Positions 8,686-17,998 are shown, counted from the first letter of the stretch. The stretch: 34,543 nt of DNA from Pinisolibacter sp040275425 (GCA_040275425.1 JBEOKB010000039.1:1-34543), one strand, 5' to 3'. A program made the numbers and translations. Notes: generated by a model not told the origin, from the letters alone.

Positions 8686-9762
8686 TCACGTGAACAGCGC
8701 GTTGAACAGGAACCCCACGCCCAGGATGCCGAGCGCGACCACCGCGACGAACACCGCGATCAACCGCCCGGTCAGCACCTTGTGGAGGATCACCAGCTCC
8801 GGCGCCGACAGCGCGATCACGCTCATCATGAAGGCCAGCACCGTGCCGAGCGCCGCGCCCTTGGCGATCAGCGCCTCGACCACCGGGATGATCCCGGCCG
8901 CGTTGGAATACATCGGGATGCCGATCGCCACCGCCGCCGGCACCGACCACCACGCCTCCCGCCCCATGATCGCGGCGATCAGATCGGTCGGCACCCAGCC
9001 GTGAATCGCCGCGCCCGCCGCGATGCCGCCGAGAATCCACGGCCACACCTTGCCGACGATGTCGCGGACCGCCTCGACCCCGGCGTCGATCCGATCGCCG
9101 ATCGTGAGGTGGGCGTCGGGAAGATCGACCGCCCCCGCCCTGACCGCCTTGACCCAGTCCTGCAACCAGCCCTCGAGCCGCAGCCGCCCGATCACGAAGC
9201 CGGAGACGATCGCCACCGCCAGCCCGAACACCAGATAGGTCACCGCCACCTGCCAGCCCATCAGCGCGAACAGGAGCCCCAGCGCCACCTCGTTGATCAT
9301 CGGCGCGGCGATCAGGAACGAGAAGGTGACGCCGAGCGGCACCCCCGCCGACACGAAGCCGATGAACAAGGGCACCGCCGAGCACGAGCAGAACGGCGTG
9401 ACGATGCCGAGCCCGGCGGCCGCCACGTTGCCCACCCCCTCGGCCCTGCCCGCGAGCAGCGCCCGCGTGCGCTCGGGGGAGAAGAAGCTGCGCACCACCC
9501 CCATCGCGAACACGACGAGGCAGAGCAGCATCAGCACCTTGGGCGTGTCGTAGAGGAAGAAGGCGATCGCCTCCTCCAGCCGCCCGCCCCGCTCGATCGG
9601 CAGCCGCCCCACCGCCCAGTCGGCGAAGGGCTTCAGCCACGGATAGATCGCGAACCAGGCCGCGAGCCCCGCCGCCGTCGCGGCGATGCGCCCCGCGCTG
9701 CTCCGCTTCGGTTCCGGCGTCGGGGAACAACAGGAGTTCGTCGACGTGCAGCAGGTGTTCAT
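8686..9762 (-). CDS. DUF318/ArsP_1-family permease with cysteine-rich N-terminus
   Basis: The product has 358 residues. The start MNTCCTSTNSCCSPTPEP carries two vicinal cysteine pairs (C4C5, C11C12) before the first membrane segment. About eight hydrophobic segments follow, in two halves. The hallmark motif GIVTPFCSCSAVPLFIGF lies in the first half, and IGIPMYSNAAGIIPVVEAL in the second. Family members include ArsP, an exporter of trivalent organoarsenicals; others are of unknown substrate. The arsR gene overlaps its start by four bases (ATGA), so the two are translationally coupled. Substrate assignment as arsenic is inference from the regulator and family. The vicinal thiols would suit binding of a soft metal or metalloid. 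Confidence 0.9.
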   Translation of the reverse strand: MNTCCTSTNSCCSPTPEPKRSSAGRIAATAAGLAAWFAIYPWLKPFADWAVGRLPIERGGRLEEAIAFFLYDTPKVLMLLCLVVFAMGVVRSFFSPERTRALLAGRAEGVGNVAAAGLGIVTPFCSCSAVPLFIGFVSAGVPLGVTFSFLIAAPMINEVALGLLFALMGWQVAVTYLVFGLAVAIVSGFVIGRLRLEGWLQDWVKAVRAGAVDLPDAHLTIGDRIDAGVEAVRDIVGKVWPWILGGIAAGAAIHGWVPTDLIAAIMGREAWWSVPAAVAIGIPMYSNAAGIIPVVEALIAKGAALGTVLAFMMSVIALSAPELVILHKVLTGRLIAVFVAVVALGILGVGFLFNALFT

Positions 9763-10070
9763 GCCGCCCTCCCCTCGTCGCGCGCCGCGCCCGCCTCTCC
9801 GGCCAGCGCCAGCACCGCATCGACCACCGCCTGCGTCTCGGGCGGAAGATCCGGCCGCCGGGTGTAGCGCACCCACTGCCGATCTCGCCGCCCCGTGACC
9901 AACCCCGCGCCCTCGAGCATGCTCATGTGCCGCGACATCCGCGACTGGGTCGCGCCCAGCACCCGCATCAGCTCGCACACGCAGTGCTCGCGCCCATCCC
10001 ACAACAGTCTGAGCGCCGAAAGGCGGGTCGGCTCGGCCAGGGCGGAGAGGAGGTCGATCGTCTTTCTCAT
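9759..10070 (-). CDS. ArsR/SmtB-family metal(loid)-sensing repressor
   Basis: The product has 103 residues, a winged-helix ArsR repressor. It begins MRKTIDLLSALAEPTRLSAL and contains EHCVCELMRVLG, where C30 and C32 match the CVC motif of the alpha-3N arsenic-type sensor site. The recognition helix is ATQSRMSRHMSMLEGAGL. Repressors of this group dissociate from DNA on binding As(III), Sb(III) or similar ions. A perfect dyad (10080-10095) lies 10 bases upstream of the ATG and is a good operator candidate. The gene overlaps the permease start by four bases. The ion sensed is not certain; the CxC motif favours trivalent arsenic or antimony. Confidence 0.92.
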   Translation of the reverse strand: MRKTIDLLSALAEPTRLSALRLLWDGREHCVCELMRVLGATQSRMSRHMSMLEGAGLVTGRRDRQWVRYTRRPDLPPETQAVVDAVLALAGEAGAARDEGRAA

Positions 10071-10079
10071 CCGTCCAGT

Positions 10080-10095
10080 ATGCGCCCATGCGCAT
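10080..10095. promoter_or_regulatory. Candidate ArsR operator
   Basis: ATGCGC (10080-10085) and GCGCAT (10090-10095) form a perfect 6-base dyad with a 4-base spacer. It sits just upstream of arsR. A dyad covering the promoter and start region is the usual site of ArsR autoregulation. Confidence 0.5.
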
Positions 10096-10278
10096 GAGCG
10101 GACGAGCCGGGACCACTACGCATGGCCGAAGGACGGCCCCCGGCGATCCTCCGGCGAGGTCGCCGCCTTCACCGGTCGCGGTCTGCTCCTCGCCCCACCG
10201 ACGAAGATCTGACCGCCCGCCGCCCGCCGCCGCGCTTGCCCCCCCGCGCCCCTCGTGCTACGCGCGGGTCCGACCGGG

Positions 10279-10307
10279 ACACCGGCTCGGGGACTGTCCC
10301 CGGGCCG
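10279..10307 (+). other. Strong hairpin in the purS upstream region
   Basis: ACCGGC-T-CGGGGAC pairs with GTCCCCG-G-GCCGGT around a single central T, giving about 13 Watson-Crick pairs plus one T-G wobble before allowing for the loop. It ends 46 bases before the purS ATG. No T-run follows. The surrounding 283-bp gap (10071-10353) shows no other gene; it must hold the arsR and purS promoters, which I could not define. Confidence 0.5.
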
Positions 10308-10353
10308 GTCGTCGTCCATTTCCGAAAGCCCTCCTGCCGAAGGACCGCGCCCC

Positions 10354-10593
10354 ATGAAAGCCCGCGTCACCGTCACCCTCAAGAACGGCGTTCTCGACCC
10401 CCAGGGCAAGGCCATCCAGGGCGCGCTCAAGAGCCTCGGCTTCGCCGGCGTCGACGACGTCCGCCAGGGCAAGATCATCGAGCTCGACCTCGCCGCCACC
10501 GACCGCGCGAAGGCCCAGGCCGAGGTCGAGGCCATGTGCGAGAAGCTCCTCGCCAACACCGTGATCGAGAACTACCGGATCGAGCTGATCTGA
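10354..10593 (+). CDS. purS: Phosphoribosylformylglycinamidine synthase, PurS subunit
   Basis: The product has 79 residues and the PurS pattern MKARVTVTLKNGVLDPQGKA, followed by GFAGVDDVRQGKIIEL and a C-terminal strand VIENYRIEL. PurS is the small structural subunit that bridges PurQ and PurL in the FGAM synthetase complex, which converts FGAR, glutamine and ATP to FGAM. The downstream order purS-purQ-purL is the standard operon. The spacing to purQ is 74 bases. A strong hairpin precedes the gene. The ATG was chosen because the family start is exact and longer versions add unrelated residues. Confidence 0.96.
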   Translation: MKARVTVTLKNGVLDPQGKAIQGALKSLGFAGVDDVRQGKIIELDLAATDRAKAQAEVEAMCEKLLANTVIENYRIELI

Positions 10594-10667
10594 CGGCCCC
10601 GCGCCGCCCGTCGTCCCGATCCCTTCTCTCGCGAGGCGCCCACCCGGCGCCGGACAGGATGAGCCCC

Positions 10668-11354
10668 ATGAAGTCCGCCGTTCTCGTCTTCCCCGGCATC
10701 AACCGCGAACGCGACATGGCCCGCGCCTTTCACGAGGTCACGGGCGTGAAGCCGCACATGGTCTGGCATACCGAGACCGAGCTTCCGGACGTCGACGTCG
10801 TCGCCATCCCCGGCGGCTTCTCCTACGGCGACTACCTGCGCTGCGGCGCCATCGCCGCCCGCTCGCCGATCATCGACGCGGTGCGCCGCCATGCGGAGCG
10901 CGGCGGCTACGTGCTGGGCATCTGCAACGGCTTCCAGATCGTCACCGAGATCGGCCTCCTGCCGGGCGCGCTGATGCGCAACGCCTCGCTGAAGTTCGTG
11001 TGCAAGGAGGTCCGCCTGCGCGTCGACAACGCCAAGACCGCCTTCACCTCGGCCTACACCGAGGGCCAGGTCATCCGCTGCCCGATTGCCCACGGCGAGG
11101 GCAACTACTTCGCCGACGCCGAGACGCTGGCGCGCCTCGAGGGCGAGGGCCGCGTGGTGTTCCGCTACTGCGATGAGAACGGCGAGACCACCGACGCCGC
11201 CGACCCCAACGGCTCGATCAACCACATCGCCGGCATCCTCAACGAGCGCGGCAACGTGCTCGGCATGATGCCGCACCCGGAGAACCTGATCGAGGCGCTG
11301 CAGGGCGGCATCGACGGCCGCGGCCTGTTCGAGAGCCTCGCGAAGGTCGCCTGA
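10668..11354 (+). CDS. purQ: Phosphoribosylformylglycinamidine synthase, PurQ glutaminase subunit
   Basis: The product has 228 residues and is a class I glutamine amidotransferase. Motifs are MKSAVLVFPGINRERDMA at the start, IPGGFSYGDYLRCGAIA near residue 44 and the nucleophile elbow LGICNGFQI (Cys near residue 86). The conserved PHPEN near the C-terminus carries the histidine of the catalytic triad. It supplies ammonia to PurL. An ATG nine bases earlier is possible, but the AGG of the ribosome-binding site would then touch the start; ATG 10668 has better spacing. A 261-bp gap with repeats separates it from purL, wider than is usual for this operon. Confidence 0.96.
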   Translation: MKSAVLVFPGINRERDMARAFHEVTGVKPHMVWHTETELPDVDVVAIPGGFSYGDYLRCGAIAARSPIIDAVRRHAERGGYVLGICNGFQIVTEIGLLPGALMRNASLKFVCKEVRLRVDNAKTAFTSAYTEGQVIRCPIAHGEGNYFADAETLARLEGEGRVVFRYCDENGETTDAADPNGSINHIAGILNERGNVLGMMPHPENLIEALQGGIDGRGLFESLAKVA

Positions 11355-11369
11355 GCCACGCCGGGCGGA

Positions 11370-11523
11370 GCCCGGCTTCCTTCTCCCCTTGCGGGAGAAG
11401 GTGCCCGAAGGGCGGATGAGGGGTCTGGGCCCCACCGCGACCTTCGAGCCGAGAGGGCGCGCCGCGCCCCCTCATCCGGCGCTCCGCGCCACCTTCTCCC
11501 GCGAGGGGAGAAGGGGAGCCCGC
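11370..11523. repeat. Inverted pair of palindromes (REP/BIME-like) between purQ and purL
   Basis: Each arm is itself a hairpin: CCTTCTCCC (11379-11387) with GGGAGAAGG (11393-11401), and CCTTCTCCC (11492-11500) with GGGAGAAGG (11506-11514). The arms with their flanks are related as imperfect inverted repeats of about 50 bases, sharing a GCGGATGAGGGG end, with about 45 bases between. The layout is that of a dispersed extragenic palindromic element. It could fold into a large cruciform or RNA structure within the pur operon. The rest of the gap holds a small hairpin with a TTCG loop (11585-11598) just before the purL ribosome-binding site. Confidence 0.75.
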
Positions 11524-11615
11524 TGCGAGGCCGGTGCTCCGTAGGAAAGAATTCTTCGATCGCTCGGCGGTCGGCATGGGATGCGAGGGCTTCGGCCCTG
11601 CGAAGGAAGGCAACG

Positions 11616-13835
<2,220 letters not shown>

Positions 13836-13922
13836 CGCGGCCTCGGGTCTCGAACCGTTACAGGGGTGCGGAAATGTCCGACGAAATGTCGGCCTTCCCA
13901 CCCGACAGGGAGAACGACGCGC

Positions 13923-14153
13923 ATGCCGATGAAGGCTTCCGAAGTCGAGAAGTTGATCCGCGACGCCTTTCCCGAGGCGAAGATCACCATCACCGATCTC
14001 GCCGGTGACGGCGATCACTGGGCCGCGGAGATCGTCTCGCCGCAGTTCGCCGGCAAGTCCCGCGTCCAGCAGCACCAGATGGTCAACGCCGCGCTCAAGG
14101 AGGCCCTCGCCGGCCCCCTCCACGCTCTGTCGCTGACCACCCGCGTTCCCTGA
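13923..14153 (+). CDS. bolA: BolA-family protein
   Basis: The product has 76 residues: the compact BolA fold (alpha-beta class II KH-like), with SEVEKLIRDAFPEAKITITD, then DHWAAEIVSPQFAGKSRVQQ and the conserved histidine H51 in QQHQMVNAALKEAL. BolA proteins form [2Fe-2S]-bridged heterodimers with CGFS glutaredoxins, and that glutaredoxin is the very next gene. In alphaproteobacteria the pair takes part in iron-status signalling and Fe-S handling. The AGGGAGA ribosome-binding site supports ATG 13923; ATG 13929, two codons later, is also possible. It is the BolA2/IbaG-like short form, lacking the N-terminal extension of E. coli BolA. Confidence 0.93.
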   Translation: MPMKASEVEKLIRDAFPEAKITITDLAGDGDHWAAEIVSPQFAGKSRVQQHQMVNAALKEALAGPLHALSLTTRVP

Positions 14154-14207
14154 TCCCCCGCCTCTCCATCGCGGGCCTTGACCCCGCAGTATGAAAGGAA
14201 ATCGCCC

Positions 14208-14531
14208 ATGTCCGACATCAACGCCACCATCGACGCCGAAGTGAAGGCGAACGACGTCCTTCTGTTCATGAAGGGCACCCCGAAGATGCCGATGTGCGGC
14301 TTCTCCGGTCAGGTCGTGCAGATCCTCAGCCACCTCGGCGTGCCCTTCAAGGGCGTCAACATCCTCGAGTCCGACGCGCTGCGTCAGGGCGTCAAGGACT
14401 ACTCGAACTGGCCGACCTTCCCGCAGCTCTACGTCAAGGGCGAGTTCATCGGCGGCGCCGACATCACCCGCGAGATGTTCCAGGCCGGCGAACTCCAGAG
14501 CCTCCTGAAGGACAAGGGCCTGATCGCCTGA
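14208..14531 (+). CDS. grxD: Monothiol CGFS glutaredoxin (Grx4/GrxD type)
   Basis: The product has 107 residues. The single-cysteine motif MCGFSGQ places the cluster-ligating cysteine at residue 30, preceded by VLLFMKGTPKMP (lysine-rich glutathione-binding loop). TFPQLYVKGEFIGGADI near residue 69 carries the cis-proline and GG motifs. Such proteins carry [2Fe-2S] clusters with glutathione and partner with BolA, encoded 54 bases upstream. AAAGGAA lies 8 bases before the ATG. A hairpin terminator follows at 14562-14587. Co-transcription with bolA, and possibly purL, is likely. Confidence 0.96.
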   Translation: MSDINATIDAEVKANDVLLFMKGTPKMPMCGFSGQVVQILSHLGVPFKGVNILESDALRQGVKDYSNWPTFPQLYVKGEFIGGADITREMFQAGELQSLLKDKGLIA

Positions 14532-14561
14532 AGGCGATCGTCCCGAGCGAGACGTGCGCGC

Positions 14562-14596
14562 AAGGCCGGGGAGCGATCCCCGGCCTTCGTCGTTTC
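14562..14596 (+). terminator. Terminator after grxD
   Basis: AAGGCCGGGG (14562-14571) pairs perfectly with CCCCGGCCTT (14578-14587) around a 6-base loop. The tail CGTCGTTTC is only modestly T-rich. It lies 30 bases after the grxD stop. Confidence 0.7.
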
Positions 14597-14626
14597 ATGG
14601 CGGATGGTGGATCGTAGGTGCGATTC

Positions 14627-14737
14627 GTAGGGTGCAATGAGCAGGGCGAATTGCACCGGCCGAGCCAGAAATCGGGTCGACGTCCGAGGCGACGGCGAGC
14701 GCCTGCGGTGCAATTCGCTTCGCTCATTGCACCCTAC
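14627..14737. repeat. Inverted pair of GTAG-headed REP palindromes (BIME-like)
   Basis: The first unit (14627-14657) reads GTAG followed by GGTGCAATGAGC-AGG-GCGAATTGCACC, whose ends GGTGCAAT and ATTGCACC pair. The second (14707-14737) is the same element inverted, with GAA in the loop instead of AGG. The units differ at only two or three loop positions and are 49 bases apart. A GTAG head followed by an imperfect palindrome, arranged in inverted pairs, is the layout of REP elements mobilised by RAYT-type TnpA_REP transposases. No such transposase is in this window. Confidence 0.8.
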
Positions 14738-14754
14738 GGCACCACGGCGCCCCC

Positions 14755-15204
14755 TCAGGGATCGTGCCCGCAGTCGCAGCCCGGCCCGTGGCTGTGCAGG
14801 CCGTGGCCTTCGTCCACCACGGCCCCGCGACAGGCCGCGCACAGGCCGCGAATCTCGATCGTCCGGCCCGATACCGCGAAGCCCGCGCGCTCCGCCGCCG
14901 CGCCGACGAGCGCGTCGATGCCCTCGCCCGACCACTCCTCCACCCGCTTGCACGCCGTGCACACCGCGAACACCGCGCCCTTGGCATGGTCCTGACCGCA
15001 GCAGGCGAAATAGGCGCCGAGCCCCTCCAGCCGGTGGATGCGCCCCGCCTTCTCCAGCCGCTCCAGTGCCCGGTAGACCACCGGCGGCGACTGGATGCCC
15101 TGCGGCCGCAGCCGATCGAGCACCTGATAGGCGCTCATCGGCGTCTCCGCCCCGCGCAGGAGCTCCAGCACCGTCTCGTCGGTCGCAGATCGCGGTCGCG
15201 CCAT
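14755..15204 (-). CDS. zur: Fur-family regulator, Zur-like zinc sensor
   Basis: The product has 149 residues. The N-terminal winged helix includes MSAYQVLDRLRPQGIQSPP and VVYRALERLEKAGRIHRLE, the recognition segment of the Fur family. The structural zinc site is intact as C82xxC85 and C122xxC125. The tail after residue 133 is rich in metal ligands (HGLHSHGPGCDCGHD). The pattern matches Zur better than Fur: ACCGQDHAKG and CTAC fit Zur, and the Fur HHDH-type motif is absent. It would repress zinc uptake genes when zinc is plentiful. No znu genes are adjacent, so the assignment rests on the protein alone. GAGGGA precedes the ATG. Confidence 0.83.
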   Translation of the reverse strand: MARPRSATDETVLELLRGAETPMSAYQVLDRLRPQGIQSPPVVYRALERLEKAGRIHRLEGLGAYFACCGQDHAKGAVFAVCTACKRVEEWSGEGIDALVGAAAERAGFAVSGRTIEIRGLCAACRGAVVDEGHGLHSHGPGCDCGHDP

Positions 15205-15682
15205 CGTCCCTCGCTCGCCGCCCGCAGGCGTTCCGCCCCACGATAGTCCATCCCCGCAACCGCGTCAGCACCGCCGCGCCCGTCCGCGCAAACGCCTTCT
15301 CGAAAGCCGCCGATCAAAAGAATTTTCTCAACGATACGATTGAATGAAGCGAAAACTTCCCTCTCGATGTTGCGCCGGGGGCATTTTGTCCATTGCCTAC
15401 CCGACCAAAGGATGACATCCTGAGGTCGTCGATCGGCCGCCGCCCTCCGAATCGGAAGGTGGCGACACCGAGAAGACCCACCGAGACCACGCATTCACGT
15501 CTCGTCCGCGGATCGCCACGAAGTGGTCACGCGGACGTCACGAAACCGGTCTAGGTCGGACCTGTCCCGAAACCACGAACGCACCCCCTCGGTCCCAAGG
15601 GCCCGAGGATCGGATCGACCGAAGGAGCAGACGAGGACGCCGGAGGCATTCGTGCCCCCCGAGCTCGCGAAAGGAGAATGAC
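15205..15682. other. Long intergenic region upstream of zur and the small ORF
   Basis: This stretch of 478 bases carries no gene I can support. On the minus strand, CTGACG (15268-15263) and TATCGT (15245-15240), 17 bases apart, could be the zur promoter. A run of lower GC around 15310-15360 may also be promoter DNA. A small hairpin AGGAT-GAC-ATCCT lies near 15412. The distal part, about 15500-15670, would be the leader of the small ORF at 15683 and shows no clear motif other than its strong ribosome-binding site. Confidence 0.4.
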
Positions 15683-15907
15683 ATGGCGTGGAGCGCTCAG
15701 ACCCGTACCGAAGCGATCGTCGAACAGCGGGATTGGACCGATCCCTGCATCGAACCGACCCTGACGGAAATTCTGTCCGACCCGATGATGGACCTCGTGT
15801 TCCGCCGTGATTCCCTGCGTCGCGACAACGTCGAGAAACTTCTTCGCGATCAGGCGCTGCGTCTCGCCGCGACCCGAACCACCTCCTGGTCCTGCCGCTG
15901 CGGCTGA
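15683..15907 (+). CDS. Small protein of unknown function (74 residues)
   Basis: The start is supported by a strong AAAGGAGA about 5 bases before the ATG, and a terminator follows at 15937-15957, so this looks like a complete small gene. The protein has a short polar N-terminus, then the block IEPTLTEILSDPMMDLVFRRD and NVEKLLRDQALRLAA, and ends SCRCG. The pattern of a TLxEILxDPxxxxxxxxDx core followed by a helical LLR segment resembles short conserved alphaproteobacterial proteins of unknown function. I infer that resemblance from memory and cannot verify it. A longer antisense frame exists (15551-16015) but lacks comparable start signals. Confidence 0.65.
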   Translation: MAWSAQTRTEAIVEQRDWTDPCIEPTLTEILSDPMMDLVFRRDSLRRDNVEKLLRDQALRLAATRTTSWSCRCG

Positions 15908-15936
15908 CCACGCACGGCTCCCCTGAACGAGGCGAT

Positions 15937-15965
15937 CGACCGGCCCCCGGCCGGTCGTTTCGTCG
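15937..15965 (+). terminator. Terminator after the small ORF
   Basis: CGACCGGCC (15937-15945) pairs perfectly with GGCCGGTCG (15949-15957) around CCC, followed by TTTCGTCGT. It lies about 30 bases past the stop of the 74-residue ORF. Confidence 0.7.
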
Positions 15966-16009
15966 TGTCGTCGCCCGGTGACGATCCGCCGGCGCCGTGA
16001 CGCGACCAG

Positions 16010-16054
16010 AAACAAGAGAGGCCGCCGGATCGCTCCGACGGCCTCTTTCGTTCG
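16010..16054 (-). terminator. Bidirectional terminator after rpsD
   Basis: AGAGGCCG (16017-16024) pairs with CGGCCTCT (16039-16046), with an inner GGA/TCC extension and a 4-base loop. On the minus strand the stem is followed by CTTGTTTC; on the plus strand by TTCGTTCG. It sits 24 bases past the rpsD stop. Confidence 0.72.
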
Positions 16055-16069
16055 TACGGGTCGAACCGA

Positions 16070-16687
16070 TCAGCGCGAATAGAATTCGACGACCAGGTTC
16101 GGCTCCATCTGCACCGGATACGGCACGTCGGACAGACCCGGGATGCGGTTCATCTTGACGGTCATCTTGGAGTGATCGACCTCCAGATACTCCGGCACGT
16201 CGCGCTCGCCCGACTGGACGGCCTCGAGCACCAGGACGAGCTGCTTGGAGGCGTCCTTGATCTCGATCACTTCACCGATCTTGACGCGATACGACGCGAT
16301 GTTCACGCGACGGCCGTTCACCTTGACGTGGCCGTGGTTGATGAACTGACGCGCGGCGAACACGGTCGGCACGAACTTGGCGCGATAGACGATCGCGTCG
16401 AGACGGCGCTCGAGCAGGCCGATCAGGTTCTCCGACGAGTCGCCCTTGAGGCGCATCGCTTCCTGATAGGTGCGCTTGAACTGCTTCTCGGAAATATTGC
16501 CGTAGTAGCCCTTGAGCTTCTGCTTGGCCTTCAGCTGCACGCCGAAGTCCGACAGCTTGCCCTTGCGGCGCTGGCCGTGCTGGCCCGGGCCGTACTCGCG
16601 CTTGGCGACCGGGGACTTGCCACGGCCCCAGATGTTCTGGCCCATGCGCCGGTCGATCTTGTACTTCGCGGAATGACGCTTCGACAT
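16070..16687 (-). CDS. rpsD: 30S ribosomal protein uS4
   Basis: The product has 205 residues with the uS4 pattern: MSKRHSAKYKIDRRMGQNIW, the basic GPGQHGQRRKGKLSDFG near residue 34, and the S4 RNA-binding domain beginning RLDAIVYRAKFVPTVFAARQ with GHVKVNGRRVNIASYRVK. uS4 nucleates assembly of the 5' domain of 16S rRNA. As in most alphaproteobacteria it is encoded alone, away from the alpha operon. It has its own good promoter (16855-16883), giving a leader of about 160 bases, and a bidirectional terminator downstream. GAAGAGA serves as ribosome-binding site. Confidence 0.99.
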   Translation of the reverse strand: MSKRHSAKYKIDRRMGQNIWGRGKSPVAKREYGPGQHGQRRKGKLSDFGVQLKAKQKLKGYYGNISEKQFKRTYQEAMRLKGDSSENLIGLLERRLDAIVYRAKFVPTVFAARQFINHGHVKVNGRRVNIASYRVKIGEVIEIKDASKQLVLVLEAVQSGERDVPEYLEVDHSKMTVKMNRIPGLSDVPYPVQMEPNLVVEFYSR

Positions 16688-16854
16688 CGCGGTCTCTTCT
16701 TCGTCTGGGCGGCCGCCTCGGCGACCGCAGGGTGAGAGCGCGCCCTCCTCTGCGCCCCAGGGGCGCCGACAGATCCACGCTCGAGCGTTCGAGCCGGATC
16801 ACGGGAGCACACGAAAACGACTACGCGGACCTTCCGGCCCGCGCAGCTGGGCGG

Positions 16855-16883
16855 GTGATAGGACCGATCCGCCCGATTGTCAA
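16855..16883 (-). promoter_or_regulatory. rpsD promoter
   Basis: On the minus strand the perfect -35 box TTGACA (16883-16878) is followed, after exactly 17 bases, by TATCAC (16860-16855). It begins 12 bases beyond the stop of the Sel1-like gene and would give rpsD an independent, strong promoter with a leader of about 160 bases. Confidence 0.65.
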
Positions 16884-16894
16884 TCGAAGCCGGC

Positions 16895-17953
16895 TCACAG
16901 GCGCGGCCGAAGCGCCGGTCCGCGCGAGTTCTGCTCGTCCCGCAGCCGCTCGAGCTTGGCGCGGTCGCGATCGGTCGTCGAGCCTCCGAGCCGCGCCGCG
17001 CAGTCGCTGCGATCGATGTAGGGCTTCCACATTTCCGGATCGTCGTCGTCGAACCGGCGATCCTTCAACTGATCGATGGCGAACATCAGCCCGATCGTCC
17101 GCGGCGTCGCGGCGTCGAGATCGAGCTGGCCGACGCGCATGCGCTGGGTCAGATCCACGAACTCGCGCGTGATGGCGCGTTGGCCGAAGTCGAGCCCGCG
17201 TCCGCGCAGCCGCGTCCGCTCCATTACGGCGTCGGTCAGGTCGATCGCCGCCGGAACATGCCCGAGCTGGAGCTCCTGTCGACCGACCGCCGTCGATTCG
17301 CAGTCGAGATTGCCGTCCGTCTTGGACCGGATCACCTGGACGTTCGACCATGCGACCGGGTTGCCGCGTTCGGACGCGCGCTGATACCAGGTCTTGGCCC
17401 GCCGCAGATCGCGCCCGCCCATCTCACCGAACTGGTACATCGCGCCGATGTTGTTCATCGCCGGCGCGAAGCCTTCCGCCGCCGAGCGCGCATACCACAG
17501 GAAGGCCAGCGACCGATCGGCCGCCGCTCGCGCCGCCCCCGTCGGGACGGCCTCGTGGCGGGCCAGCATCGCCTCGAACACGCCGCCGCGCGGCAGTCCC
17601 TGCACCCCCGCCGCCTCTTCGGCGACCGGGGAGGTCGTCTCCAGTCGACTGCCCACCGCCGCGCGATAGGCCTCCTCGTGGATCCAACCGAGGTGAAAGG
17701 CCGAGACCCCGTCACCCGCCACACCCGCCCGCCGGAAGGCCGCGATCGCCCGCTCGCGCCGCCCCGCGCCGAGATGACGCTCCCCCTCGCTCCGCAACTG
17801 TGCCCGGCACGCCTCTTCGGCGAGATTGCACACCGTGTCCGCCGCCGCGACCGAAGCGGTCGTCGTCCCCTTGGGTTGAGCGATCCAGAGCGTTCCCCCG
17901 AAGGCCGCGCCGAACAGCGCGACGGCGGCGAGGCCGAAACCGAGTTGTCCCAT
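16895..17953 (-). CDS. Sel1-repeat-type exported protein, copy 1
   Basis: The product has 352 residues. The N-terminal hydrophobic segment GLAAVALFGAAFGGTLWIA (about 7-25) is a signal peptide or signal anchor. Sel1/TPR-like helical pairs follow: RAGVAGDGVSAFHLGWIHEE, then WYARSAAEGFAPAMNNIGAM and WYQRASERGNPVAWSNV. An N-terminal pair of cysteines (VCNLAEEACRA) is shared with the next upstream gene, as are DAVMERTRLRGRGL and RAKLERLRDEQ near the end. It is thus a tandem paralog of the gene at 17999-19087. Sel1 proteins are protein-interaction scaffolds, often periplasmic. GGAGG lies 7 bases before the ATG. Function is unknown. Confidence 0.85.
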   Translation of the reverse strand: MGQLGFGLAAVALFGAAFGGTLWIAQPKGTTTASVAAADTVCNLAEEACRAQLRSEGERHLGAGRRERAIAAFRRAGVAGDGVSAFHLGWIHEEAYRAAVGSRLETTSPVAEEAAGVQGLPRGGVFEAMLARHEAVPTGAARAAADRSLAFLWYARSAAEGFAPAMNNIGAMYQFGEMGGRDLRRAKTWYQRASERGNPVAWSNVQVIRSKTDGNLDCESTAVGRQELQLGHVPAAIDLTDAVMERTRLRGRGLDFGQRAITREFVDLTQRMRVGQLDLDAATPRTIGLMFAIDQLKDRRFDDDDPEMWKPYIDRSDCAARLGGSTTDRDRAKLERLRDEQNSRGPALRPRL

Positions 17954-17998
17954 CCGATGTCCTCCACGTCCCCACGTGACCCCGACCGATCGCCACCG

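Noticed and set aside
15551..16015. 154-codon minus-strand frame opposite the small ORF
   Set aside because: No ribosome-binding site or domain, and it runs through two hairpin terminators. The plus-strand small ORF has better signals.
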